Notes: a model not told the origin generated them from the letters alone. 8,271 bases of DNA from Devosia equisanguinis (GCA_945888565.1 CAMDAL010000167.1:1-8271); one strand, 5' to 3'. Counted from the first letter of the stretch, positions 1-7,345 are shown. Translations and numbers: made by a program.

Positions 1-374
1 TCGCCACCTTCGTCGGCCAGCTCAACACGCTGACCGCCACCGTCGCCGACGCCGGCCGCAAGACTGTGCATATCGGCACCTCCACCGTCACCATCCCCGC
101 GCTGCCCGCAACTGCTCGCACCGGCGAGGCGATCGCCCTCACCATGCGCCCCGAAGCCGTCTCGCTCTCCGACGTCACCAGCCGCGACATCCAGCTCGAA
201 GGCCGCGTCGCCGAAGTCCACTTCCTCGGCTCGGTCATCCGCCTCAAGGTCGACCTCGGCGGCAACACCATCAGCCTCGACACCTTCAACGACCAGCGCA
301 CCCCACCCCCCGCCCACGGCTCCCCGGTCCGCCTCGGCATCGCCAGCAGCGATGTACTGGTTCTCGGGAACTAG
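1..374 (+). CDS. ABC transporter ATP-binding protein, C-terminal part (TOBE domain), 5' truncated
   Basis: This is the C-terminal 123 residues of an ATPase subunit of an ABC importer. The reading frame is open from base 3, and the gene begins outside the window. The opening ATFVGQLNTL resembles the 'FIG..N' stretch where the nucleotide-binding domain passes into the C-terminal OB-fold in MalK/UgpC/PotA-type ATPases. It is followed by LTMRPEAVSLSD, the conserved RPE(A/H) segment of TOBE domains, and EGRVAEVHFLGSVIRLKVDL, a second TOBE strand pair. It ends normally with TAG. By family it would energise uptake of a sugar, glycerol-phosphate, polyamine or similar solute from the cytoplasmic face, together with permeases and a binding protein presumably upstream. 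The Walker motifs lie outside the window, so the substrate cannot be assigned. The next gene on this strand is 124 bp downstream, so a shared substrate with the hydrolase is possible but unproven. Confidence 0.85.
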   Translation, partial: ATFVGQLNTLTATVADAGRKTVHIGTSTVTIPALPATARTGEAIALTMRPEAVSLSDVTSRDIQLEGRVAEVHFLGSVIRLKVDLGGNTISLDTFNDQRTPPPAHGSPVRLGIASSDVLVLGN

Positions 375-394
375 GCGCCCCTCAAGCACAACGC

Positions 395-467
395 CCTCCC
401 TCCCCCTTGTGGGGAGGGTAGCGCAGCTTGGCCGCGCCAGCGGCTTAGCGTAGCTAGGGTGGGGGGG
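395..467. repeat. REP-like GC-rich palindromic element
   Basis: A perfect 8-bp stem (CCCTCCCC at 398-405, GGGGAGGG at 411-418, loop CTTGT) is followed by a direct repeat, TAGCGCAGCT at 419-428 and TAGCGTAGCT at 446-455. Between these copies is a smaller GCCGC/GCGGC hairpin. The element ends in AGGGTGGGGGGG. This layout is typical of intergenic REP-type palindromes in GC-rich alphaproteobacteria. It may also weaken transcription after the ABC ATPase gene, but no T-run follows, so a classic intrinsic terminator is not supported. The rest of the 375-498 gap shows no gene. Confidence 0.6.
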
Positions 468-498
468 TATCAGGGACGCATACACGGGGCACCACCGC

Positions 499-2017
499 AT
501 GAACATTCTCTTCATCACCGCCGACCAATGGCGTGGTAGCGCCACCGGCTACGCGGGCCACCCGCACGTCAGGACCCCGAACCTCGATGCGCTCGCCGCC
601 GACGGAGTCGCCTTCCTGAACCACTTCTCTCAGGCCGCCCCGTGCTCGCCGGCCCGCGCCGCGCTCTACACCGGCCTCTACCAGATGAACAACCGCGTCG
701 TCCGCAACGGCACCCCGCTGGCCGACCGCTTCGACAACATCGCCAAAGCCGCCCGCCGTGCCGGCTATGATCCGACGCTGTTCGGCTACACCGACGTCTC
801 GCTCGACCCCACGAGCCGACACCCCAACGACCCCGACCTCACCACCTACGAAGGCGTCCTCCCCGGCTTCACCACACGGGTGAAGCTGCCCGAGCACGAG
901 CGCCCATGGCTCAGCTGGCTCGGCCAGCAGGGCCTGAAGTTCGGCGACAACGCCGAAGCCCACCTGCCCGTCGGCGTCGAACCCGGCCGCATCACCAGCG
1001 CCCCGCCGGCGTATACCGCCGAGCAGACCCAGACCGCCTTCCTCACCGGCGAGTTCCTGCGCTGGCTCGAGGAGCAGGTTGGCGAGCGCCCCTGGTTCGC
1101 CCACCTGAGCTACATCCGCCCGCACCCGCCCTTTCATCGTGCCTGCGCCCTACAACACCATGTTCTCGCCCGACGAGATCGACGGCTTCGCGCACGCCGA
1201 TAGCCGCCGCGCCGAGGCCAGCGGCCATCCGCTGATGGATTACTTCCTCGAGAACGCCACCACCGACCACTTCGTCCCCGGCGCCACCGGCCGCGTCGCC
1301 GAAATCACCGACGCCGAGTTCCGCCAGATCAAGGCCACCTACTGCGGCATGATCGCCGAGGTCGACGCCCAGCTCGGCCGCGTCTTCGATGCCATCACCG
1401 AGCGCGGCGAATGGGGCGACACCCTCATCGTCTTCACCTCCGACCACGCCGAAATGCTCGGCGACCACCATGCCCTCGGCAAGGGCGGCTACTTCGACCA
1501 GTCCCAGCATATCCCACTGGTGATCCGCGACCCCCGGCAGGGCGCTGACGGCCGCAAGGTCACCGACTTCACCGAGGCCGTCGATATCTTCCCCACCCTG
1601 CTCGAAGCGATGGACGTCGAGGCCTTGAACCAGCCCGACGGCCGGTCTCTCGAGCCCTTCCTTCAGGATGCAGCACCCCCGCCACGCTGGCGCGACGCCG
1701 TCCATTGGGAGTTCGACTTCCGCGAGGTTGCCAGCCAGTTTGCCGAAAGCTGGTTCGAAGCCCGCTCCACCGAGCTCAACCTCTCCGTCATCCGGACCGC
1801 GAAGTGGAAATACGTCCACTTCCCCACCCTGCCCCCACTCCTCTTCGACCTTGAGCGCGACCCGGAAAACCTCGTGAACCTCGCCGAGGACCCGGTCCAC
1901 CTCCGCACCCGCCTCGAGATGGCCGAACGCCTGCTGCGCTGGCGCGCCACCCACCTCGACCAGACCCTCGCGCTGCAGGAACTGACGTCCGTCGGCGTGG
2001 TGACGGCCAAGCCCTGA
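499..2017 (+). pseudogene. Sulfatase / phosphonate monoester hydrolase-like enzyme, split by a +1 frameshift
   Basis: Reading 499-1131, skipping one base in TTT (1132-1134), then reading 1133-2017 gives a continuous protein of about 505 residues, the usual length of this family. The order matches Rhizobium phosphonate monoester hydrolase (compared from memory): metal ligand D9 with Q10 (ITADQWR); the nucleophile motif CSPARAALYTG with C49, the cysteine expected to become formylglycine; N70 (VVRNGT); Y97; H209 in RPHPPF; D315-H316 in FTSDHAEMLGDHH; K328; and a late EFDFREV segment. The family hydrolyses sulfate or phosphate/phosphonate esters in the cytoplasm or periplasm; no signal peptide is visible. 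The frameshift leaves the nucleophile in one fragment and D315/H316 in the other, so neither alone should work. No other lesion is seen, so the break is recent, a sequence error, or recoded. The start ATG has only a weak GGGG upstream. The true substrate is unknown. Confidence 0.85.
1129..1135 (+). other. Frameshift point CCC-TTT-C in the sulfatase-like gene
   Basis: In the first frame the codons read CCG CCC TTT CAT CGT and then diverge from the family, stopping at TAG 1201-1203. Dropping one T, or decoding CCCT as one proline, restores CCC TTC ATC GTG CCT, giving PPFIVPAPYNTM, which fits the PPF-(V/I)-x-x-APY pattern of related hydrolases. A one-base insertion is therefore the simplest explanation. 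CCC followed by U is also a known +1 slippage context for tRNA-Pro, which leaves a recoding explanation open. Confidence 0.8.
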
Positions 2018-2027
2018 CGGGGCCACT

Positions 2028-2084
2028 GGTGGTCCTCCACCGCATTGGCGGGGAGGGGGACCAATCGAAGCTTGGTGGAGGGGG
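2028..2084. repeat. REP-like inverted repeat between convergent genes; possible bidirectional terminator
   Basis: CCTCCACC at 2034-2041 is perfectly complementary to GGTGGAGG at 2074-2081. Nested or competing pairings are ACCAA (2060-2064) with TTGGT (2072-2076), and GGTGG (2028-2032) with CCACC (2037-2041). The centre carries GGCGGGGAGGGGG and the right end GGAGGGGGCGG. The element lies in the 104-bp gap where the hydrolase gene (plus) and rsgA (minus) converge, a usual place for REP elements or bidirectional terminators. No T-run follows on either strand, so terminator function is inferred from position only. It shares GGGGAGGG plus a following G-rich arm with the element at 395-467. The remainder of the gap (2085-2121) shows nothing recognisable. 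Confidence 0.55.
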
Positions 2085-2121
2085 CGGTACAGGCACAACG
2101 ACCGCACGCCCCACCCCGCCC

Positions 2122-3195
2122 TCACTCATACCGCTGCCGATGCTTCGTCTCGGCGCGATTGCGCTTGCTGCGCTGCACCCACACCTTCCGGCTAGCCGCG
2201 TGCGCCCGCGGGTCGTCCTTGTTGTGCTGAAACGCCAGCTCGCGCTGCAGCTTGCCCCAGGCCCGCCAGCGCGCCGCATCGAGCGCCCCGCTCTCCAGCG
2301 CCGCGGCAACCGCGCAGCCGGGTTCGCTCTCGTGCCGGCAGTCATGGAAGCGGCACTGCGCGGCCAGCGCCTCGATGTCGGAGAAGGCCGCCGACATGCC
2401 GTCGCCCGCGTCCCACAACCCCAGCTCGCGCATGCCCGGCGTATCGAGGATCAGTGCCCCACCGGGGAGCAGCACGAGTTCGCGGTGCGTCGTCGTGTGG
2501 CGACCGCGCGCATCGTCCTCGCGGATCGCCTGCGTCGCCATCTGCATGCGCCCGGCCAGTGCGTTGACCAGCGTCGATTTGCCGACACCCGAACTGCCGA
2601 GCAGCACGGCGGTGCGACCGGGGCTGAGATAGGCCCGCAGCGCATCGAGCCCGGCACCCGTCACGGCCGATACCGCCACCACCGGCGCGCCCATCGCCAC
2701 CGCCGCGATCTCGCCGATGCGCTCGTCTGCGTCCGCGCACATGTCGGCCTTGGTCAATACGACCACCGGCTCCGCGCCGCTCTCCCACGCCGTCGCCAGG
2801 TAGCGTTCAATCCGCCGCGGATTGAGGTCGGCATTCATCGAGGCGGCGAGCAGCGCCACGTCGACATTGGCCGCCACCACCTGCTGCCGGGCCATCCCCG
2901 GACCACTGGCGCGACGCACGAAACTGCTGCTACGCGGCAGCACGTGCTGGATCGTCGCGCTCCCCTCGTCGGGACGCGCCAGCACGGCGACCCAGTCGCC
3001 GGTGACGGGATAGTCGCCGTCCTCGGCCTCATAGGCGAGCCGGCCCGCCAGCGTGGCGTGAAGCTCCCCGGCGTCGGTTGCGACCTCATAGAGACCGCGC
3101 TGCTGCACGACGACCCGCGCCGGGATCAGTCCTGCGGCGGCATGCATGGCAAATTGCTGCTGAAGCGCGTCGCTCCAGCCAAACTGTTTTAGCAA
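2122..3195 (-). CDS. rsgA: Ribosome small-subunit-dependent GTPase A (RsgA/YjeQ)
   Basis: A 357-residue circularly permuted GTPase that acts late in 30S ribosomal subunit maturation, helping to release RbfA and check the decoding centre. An N-terminal OB-fold covers about residues 30-95. The GTPase motifs come in permuted order: G4 TKAD (148-151), G5 SAV (176-178), G1 GSSGVGKST (200-208), the G2 threonines in GRHTTTHRE (231-239) and G3 DTPG (251-254). The C-terminal zinc site is C281-x4-C286-x-H288-x5-C294. The tail is very basic (SRKVWVQRSKRNR), as expected for rRNA contact. The start is TTG at 3195: the upstream frame closes at TGA (3216-3214) with no ATG between, and AAGGA (3208-3204) lies 8 bases before the TTG. 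A later in-frame ATG (M17) is a less likely start. It diverges from the sulfurtransferase gene and has an unusual leader (see 3199-3302). Confidence 0.96.
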   Translation of the reverse strand: MLKQFGWSDALQQQFAMHAAAGLIPARVVVQQRGLYEVATDAGELHATLAGRLAYEAEDGDYPVTGDWVAVLARPDEGSATIQHVLPRSSSFVRRASGPGMARQQVVAANVDVALLAASMNADLNPRRIERYLATAWESGAEPVVVLTKADMCADADERIGEIAAVAMGAPVVAVSAVTGAGLDALRAYLSPGRTAVLLGSSGVGKSTLVNALAGRMQMATQAIREDDARGRHTTTHRELVLLPGGALILDTPGMRELGLWDAGDGMSAAFSDIEALAAQCRFHDCRHESEPGCAVAAALESGALDAARWRAWGKLQRELAFQHNKDDPRAHAASRKVWVQRSKRNRAETKHRQRYE

Positions 3196-3198
3196 GAT

Positions 3199-3257
3199 GG
3201 AATTCCTTGGAAATCAGGGCCATGAAGGCGCCCGCCGGAATTCCGTGTGTTCGGAAG
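3199..3257 (-). promoter_or_regulatory. Candidate attenuator-like 5' UTR of rsgA with competing hairpins
   Basis: On the minus strand, one base after the stop codon of the 14-codon reading frame, TTCCG (3256-3252) can pair with CGGAA (3245-3241) across the loop AACACA. The same CGGAA is part of the palindrome CGGAATTCCG (3245-3236), whose GGAATTCC (3244-3237) is self-complementary to a second GGAATTCC (3206-3199). That second copy overlaps the rsgA ribosome binding site AAGGA (3208-3204). The two pairings cannot form together: one leaves the site free, the other covers it. The complementarities are seen directly; the switching is inferred and no folding energy was computed. Confidence 0.4.
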
Positions 3258-3302
3258 CTACGCGGCGGCGCGACGGAAGGCGTTGCTCACAATGTCTGTC
3301 AT
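3258..3302 (-). CDS. Candidate 14-residue leader peptide upstream of rsgA
   Basis: The frame encodes MTDIVSNAFRRAAA and then TAG. It is supported by position rather than length: AGAGGAGG, an almost ideal ribosome binding site, lies 6 bases before the ATG, and a TTGACA promoter is placed to start the transcript about 25 bases before the ATG. The stop codon falls one base before a hairpin, and rsgA begins about 62 bases further on. The peptide shows no run of a single amino acid of the kind seen in classical amino-acid attenuators; its notable feature is the FRRAAA end. I do not recognise it. It could be a regulatory leader peptide, a tiny functional protein, or the remnant start of a lost gene. 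Translation is plausible but unproven. Confidence 0.5.
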   Translation of the reverse strand: MTDIVSNAFRRAAA

Positions 3303-3334
3303 CGGACGCCTCCTCTGTTGCGCGGCGAAACACC

Positions 3335-3363
3335 AGTTAACTCCCGCGCCGCGTCCCTGTCAA
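3335..3363 (-). promoter_or_regulatory. Sigma-70-type promoter for the leader and rsgA
   Basis: Reading the minus strand, a perfect -35 box TTGACA (3363-3358) is separated by exactly 17 bases from TTAACT (3340-3335), a moderate -10 box. Transcription would start near 3328, just upstream of the AGAGGAGG site at 3316-3309. The placement fits a short leader transcript carrying the 14-codon frame and then rsgA. Confidence 0.6.
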
Positions 3364-3431
3364 ACCCGCTCGATGCCTTCCGTCCGGCACCGAACCTGAT
3401 TACGCTGCACGCTAAACTCAGGACCACCGCC

Positions 3432-4268
3432 ATGACCACCCCCTTCGTCACCCCCGCCTGGCTCGCCGACCATCTCAACGATCCCCACGTAGTGGTCGTC
3501 GACGGCAGCTGGTATCTGCCGGCCCTCGCCCGCGATCCGCGCGCCGAATACCTCGCCGGTCACATCCCCGGCGCCATCTGGTTCGACGTCGACCAGTACG
3601 CCGATCTCTCGTCGCCCCTGCCGCACATGCTGCTGCCGCCCGCCGACTTCGCCGCCCTCGCCGGCCGCCTCGGCATCGCCGACACCGACACCATCGTCGT
3701 CTACGACGGCGCGGGCCTCTCCTCGGCCCCGCGCGTCCGCTGGACCTTCACCGTCATGGGCGCCAAGGACGTGCGCATCCTTTCAGGCGGCCTCCCCGCC
3801 TGGCGGGCCGAGAACCGCCCGCTCGAAACCGCGGAAGTCGCCCGCCCCGCCACCACCTTCAACGCCGATTTCGACCCTCAGCGCGTCGCCCTGCTCGCCG
3901 ACATGCAGGCGCTCGTCCGCACCGGCCACCGCCAGATCATCGACGCCCGACCCGCAGGCCGCTTTGCCGGCACCGACGCGGAGCCCCGCCCCGGCCTGAA
4001 GCCGGGGCATATGCCGAACGCCATCTCCGCTCCGGCTACGACTCTCGTGGAGAGCGGCCGGCTAAAGTCCCCCGACGCGCTGAAAGCCCAGTTCGCCGCC
4101 GCAGGCATCGACCTGACCAAGCCCATCGTCACCACCTGCGGCTCCGGCGTCACCGCCGCCACGTTGAAGCTCGCCCTCGAGCAGGCGGGTGCGAAGGACG
4201 TCATCCTCTACGACGGCTCGTGGGCCGAATGGGGCGGCCGGGACGATACCGAGGTGGTAACGGGCTGA
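3432..4268 (+). CDS. sseA: 3-mercaptopyruvate-type sulfurtransferase (tandem rhodanese domains)
   Basis: A 278-residue cytoplasmic enzyme that moves sulfur from 3-mercaptopyruvate (or possibly thiosulfate) to an acceptor through a cysteine persulfide. It has two rhodanese domains. The N-terminal one (about 7-125) is non-catalytic and carries the usual AEYLAGHIPGAIWFDVD and YDGAGLSSAPRVRW segments. The C-terminal one (about 155-275) holds the active-site loop CGSGVTA with nucleophile C236. The CG(S/A)GVT loop is typical of mercaptopyruvate enzymes, whereas thiosulfate sulfurtransferases usually have CRKGVT. EPRPGLKPGHMPNA is the conserved linker-side motif. The start ATG is supported by AGGA at 3420-3423, 8 bases upstream, and by the match to family length. 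The frame is open further upstream but that part does not resemble the family. The gene converges on the mannosidase gene, with 8 bp between the stop codons. Confidence 0.93.
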   Translation: MTTPFVTPAWLADHLNDPHVVVVDGSWYLPALARDPRAEYLAGHIPGAIWFDVDQYADLSSPLPHMLLPPADFAALAGRLGIADTDTIVVYDGAGLSSAPRVRWTFTVMGAKDVRILSGGLPAWRAENRPLETAEVARPATTFNADFDPQRVALLADMQALVRTGHRQIIDARPAGRFAGTDAEPRPGLKPGHMPNAISAPATTLVESGRLKSPDALKAQFAAAGIDLTKPIVTTCGSGVTAATLKLALEQAGAKDVILYDGSWAEWGGRDDTEVVTG

Positions 4269-4276
4269 CCGCCCGC

Positions 4277-7200
4277 TCACCCCCGGCTCACCCGCCAGCT
4301 CCGCACCTCGAACGGACGTAGCTCGGCGCCTTCACCCCGCTCCATCGGCTCCTCCATGATCGACAGCGGGCCCGACACGCTCCACCCTTCGGGCGCGCTC
4401 AGCGCAAAGTCCCCGCGCCGCCCGCTCGGCTCGAACACGCGGAAGATCAGCCCCTTGCCATCCTCGGCCGGCTTGAACCCCGACAAGGCGGCCGGAATAC
4501 CCTCCGTGCCGATCGGCTCCAGCGACACCGAGGCCACGCCGCTCGCCGTGCCCGCCAGCATCGGCTGGTTCAGGTCCTCGGCTTCCTCGCGCACCCGCCC
4601 CTCATGCCAGTCGCCGGCATGCGGATAAAGCGCGTAGGTGAAGCGCTGCCCGCCCTCGTCCGCCAGCGGATCCGGATAGAGCGGTGAGCGCACAAGGCTC
4701 AGCCCCAGAAGGTTGCCCTTGGCCGAGTGCCCGTACTTGGCGTCGTTCAGCAGCGCCACGCCAAAACCCGGCTCGCTCATGTCGATGAACCGGTGCGCAG
4801 GCACCTCGAACTGCGCCTGCTCCCAGCTGGTGTTGTCATGCGTTGGCCGCTTCACCACGCCATTGGCGTGCTCGAACGTGGCGTGCGTGGTCCGCACCGC
4901 CACCGGCGTCAGCGTCCGCAGCAGGCAATGCCGGTCATGCCAGTCGAGTTCGGTCGCGATATCGAGCCGCGTGCCGTTGGCGTCGAGCGTGTAGGTCTGC
5001 GTCACTGTCGAGGCGCGGAACTTCCGCACCACCCGCACCGCCACGCGCGCCGGCGTGTTTTCCACCACCTTGATGCTCTCGGGCCGGTTCAGTTCAACGC
5101 CACGCTTGGCGTAGTCGTCCTCGATGTCCCACGCATCCCAGTTGCGCGGCTTGTCGATCGTGTAGACCCACAGCTGGTTGCCCCGCCCGGCCAGCGCCTC
5201 CCGGCCGGTCGCCTTGTGCACAAGGCTCGTCACCGAACCATCGAGCCCGATCGTCGCCTTGATGTGCAGGTTCTCGAGGTGCCCCTCGGAGACGCCGAGC
5301 CCCTCCTGCGGCGCGAGGTCGACACGGGAAAACACCTTGATCCCCAACGGCGGCATCATGTGGTCGGACGAAAAATGCGCCCCGTCCGTCGTCGTCACCC
5401 GCACCGGCCGGCGGTTGAGCGATGGGTTCACCACCACCACCGCGTCGGCCACATCGCCATCCGGCAGCTTGCCGATGATCGTCGACAGCGCCATCTGCTG
5501 CCGCGCCAGCGCCCGGCCATGCGCGTCCGCCAGTTCGCGTTCGGCGTCCTCGTAGACCTCGGCGATCGACGAGCCCGGCAGGATGTCGTGGAACTCGTTC
5601 TTCAGCACCACGCGCCAGATATGCTCGAGGCTCTCCGGCTGCTCGGCGCCGAGCAGGTGCGCCAGCGAGGCCAGCGTTTCCGCCGTGATCAGCGCCCGCT
5701 CCGCCTGCCGGTGCGCCTTCTTCACCGCGCTCTGGGTTGTCAGCGTGCCGCGATGCAGCTCGAGGTAGATGTCGCCGGACCACACCGGCATTTCGGTATG
5801 CGACGCCGTGTCGTGTGCGCCGGCGAAGAAGTCCGACACCTTGCCCCAGTGCGCCTTCGGCAGCGCCGGGAAATCGCGCAGCTGCATCTCGCGCTCCACC
5901 ATTTCCGGCGTCACCCCACCGCCGCCATCGCCATAGCCGATGGCGAGCAGCGTCTGGGGGTGCCGGTGCTTGTCCGTGAACCGCTGCCAGGTCACGAGGT
6001 ACGCCTCGGGCCCGAGCTCGCCGTTATAGCCGCCGCGCGGGTTGTTGAACGTGTGGGCCAGCACCCGCGACCCATCGATGCCCTCCCACCAGAACAGGTC
6101 GGCCGGGATGGTGTTGGTCTCGTTCCAGTTCACCTTGATGGTGAAGAAGCTGTCGATGCCGCCCTGCTTCAGGATCTGCGGCAGCCCTCCAGAAAAGCCG
6201 AAGCAGTCGGGCAGCCAGCAGACCCGGTGACGCTTGCCGAACTTCCGCTCGAAGTACAGCTGCCCATACAGCACCTGCCGCGTCAGGCTCTCGCCCGTCG
6301 GCATGTTGGTGTCGGGTTCCACCCACATGCCGCCCACCGTCTCCCAGCCACCCGACGCCACCTTGGCGCGGATCTGCTCGAACAGCTTCGGGTCGTCCTC
6401 CTCGATCTGCGCGTAGTAGTGCGCCGTCGACTGGTTGAACTGGAAGCCGGACTTGGCGACATATTCGTTGCTGCCCTCCATCAGCTGAACCGCCGTCGAG
6501 AAGGTGCGCCGCATCTTCCGCCGCGTCTCCGAGTACGGCCAGAGCCAGGCAAGGTCGATATGCGCATGCCCCGTCAGCAGGATATCGCCCTGCGCCGGGT
6601 AGCGCTTCTGCAGGTCCTTGAGCCGGGCGATCAGCTTGGCATCCGCCGCATCGACGCTGTCGCGCTGCGCCTCGGTCAACCCCTCGGGCCTTTCCTTCAG
6701 CTCCGGCAGCTGCCAGATCTTCTGCTGCCCCGGCTGCGGCGCAAAGCGCGCCACGTAGTCCGCCGTCCCCGATGGCCAGTCGAGCGCGTAGATCGCCTCT
6801 TCGGCCGCAGCGACCAGGTGCGGCACAACATCGTGCCCTTCCAGCAGTTCGCAGGTTTCGACGATCTGCGTGAGCCGCAGCTGCAGCTGGTGCACGGCGA
6901 GCTCGATCCAGCTCAGTCGCCCGCCCACCAGCACCGGCTTCCGCACCGGCTGCCCGAACGGCAGCCGCGCCGTCGCCTCGGCCCGGATGCCGAAGTTCAG
7001 CGCCTTGACTGGGTATTCCTTGTGGTACGGGTCGTTGCCGAAGCTGGCGCTGTCCGTGCCGTAGTCGAGCGTCACCAGCCCCTCGCCACCCAGGTCGATC
7101 AACAGCCGCGTCTCGCCAACTGGCCAGTCACCTGCTCCGTCCACCTTTGCCGTGAAGCTGACGACACCATCGCGCGTCGGCCAGGGTGCGCCCTCCTCGG

Positions 7201-7318
7201 TCGGCGCGCCGTTGACCGTCCAGCCGGTCACCGGCACGCTTTCGCGCTCTCGCCAGTACGTAAGCTCGTCGAGCCGCACCGCGATACGCTGGATGCGCTG
7301 GTCGAGGTTGAGTGCCAT
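4277..7318 (-). CDS. Alpha-mannosidase, glycoside hydrolase family 38 (MAN2C1/Ams1-like)
   Basis: A 1013-residue retaining exo-alpha-mannosidase that removes terminal mannose from oligosaccharides or mannosides. No signal peptide is visible, so it is probably cytoplasmic, like the MAN2C1/Ams1 group. An N-terminal domain covers about 1-240. The catalytic barrel (about 244-515) contains LLTGHAHIDLAWLWPYSETR with metal ligands H253 and D255, then WVEPDTNMPTGESL (332-345), and WLPDCFGFSGGLPQIL with D371 as expected nucleophile. A helical middle domain (about 520-620) contains NEFHDILPGSS with the metal ligand H577. A beta-sandwich domain runs to the C-terminus. All expected zinc and nucleophile positions are present, so it should be active. 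The ATG start has AGGCGA about 6 bases upstream. A LacI-type palindrome next to the start suggests sugar-dependent repression. It stands alone on its strand here, so the transporter feeding it is not identified. Confidence 0.95.
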   Translation of the reverse strand: MALNLDQRIQRIAVRLDELTYWRERESVPVTGWTVNGAPTEEGAPWPTRDGVVSFTAKVDGAGDWPVGETRLLIDLGGEGLVTLDYGTDSASFGNDPYHKEYPVKALNFGIRAEATARLPFGQPVRKPVLVGGRLSWIELAVHQLQLRLTQIVETCELLEGHDVVPHLVAAAEEAIYALDWPSGTADYVARFAPQPGQQKIWQLPELKERPEGLTEAQRDSVDAADAKLIARLKDLQKRYPAQGDILLTGHAHIDLAWLWPYSETRRKMRRTFSTAVQLMEGSNEYVAKSGFQFNQSTAHYYAQIEEDDPKLFEQIRAKVASGGWETVGGMWVEPDTNMPTGESLTRQVLYGQLYFERKFGKRHRVCWLPDCFGFSGGLPQILKQGGIDSFFTIKVNWNETNTIPADLFWWEGIDGSRVLAHTFNNPRGGYNGELGPEAYLVTWQRFTDKHRHPQTLLAIGYGDGGGGVTPEMVEREMQLRDFPALPKAHWGKVSDFFAGAHDTASHTEMPVWSGDIYLELHRGTLTTQSAVKKAHRQAERALITAETLASLAHLLGAEQPESLEHIWRVVLKNEFHDILPGSSIAEVYEDAERELADAHGRALARQQMALSTIIGKLPDGDVADAVVVVNPSLNRRPVRVTTTDGAHFSSDHMMPPLGIKVFSRVDLAPQEGLGVSEGHLENLHIKATIGLDGSVTSLVHKATGREALAGRGNQLWVYTIDKPRNWDAWDIEDDYAKRGVELNRPESIKVVENTPARVAVRVVRKFRASTVTQTYTLDANGTRLDIATELDWHDRHCLLRTLTPVAVRTTHATFEHANGVVKRPTHDNTSWEQAQFEVPAHRFIDMSEPGFGVALLNDAKYGHSAKGNLLGLSLVRSPLYPDPLADEGGQRFTYALYPHAGDWHEGRVREEAEDLNQPMLAGTASGVASVSLEPIGTEGIPAALSGFKPAEDGKGLIFRVFEPSGRRGDFALSAPEGWSVSGPLSIMEEPMERGEGAELRPFEVRSWRVSRG

Positions 7319-7329
7319 GTCGTTCGCCT

Positions 7330-7345
7330 ATTGCAACGTTGTAAT
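7330..7345. promoter_or_regulatory. LacI-family-like operator palindrome upstream of the mannosidase gene
   Basis: ATTGCAACGTTGTAAT is symmetrical about a central CG, with 7 of 8 base pairs matching. The core TTGCAACGTTG.AA resembles operators of LacI-family sugar regulators, which have a central CG flanked by A/T-rich half-sites. It lies 11 bases before the mannosidase ATG and overlaps the candidate -10 box, the right place for a repressor. No regulator gene is in the window. Confidence 0.5.

Noticed and set aside
454..2125. Long minus-strand open frames (454-1137 and 1043-2125) opposite the hydrolase gene
   Set aside because: The plus strand matches a known hydrolase family on both sides of the frameshift; the minus frames are low-complexity Gly/Ala/Val-rich shadows.
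2029..3192. A 387-codon plus-strand frame opposite rsgA
   Set aside because: Antisense to rsgA, whose GTPase and zinc motifs are unambiguous; the plus-strand translation has no recognisable domain.
3222..3224. ATG between the leader frame and rsgA as an alternative start
   Set aside because: It opens a different frame (MALISKEFHLAK...) that overlaps rsgA and encodes nothing recognisable, and it has no ribosome binding site.
3078..3431. N-terminal extension of the sulfurtransferase frame
   Set aside because: The extension overlaps the start of rsgA and its leader and adds sequence unlike the family. ATG 3432 has a proper ribosome binding site and gives the usual length.
3988..4008. Perfect 8-bp GC hairpin (GCCCCGGC-type stem, loop CTGAA) inside the sulfurtransferase gene
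   Set aside because: It encodes the conserved PRPGLKPGHMPNA motif of the family, so protein sequence explains it; no evidence of an inserted REP.
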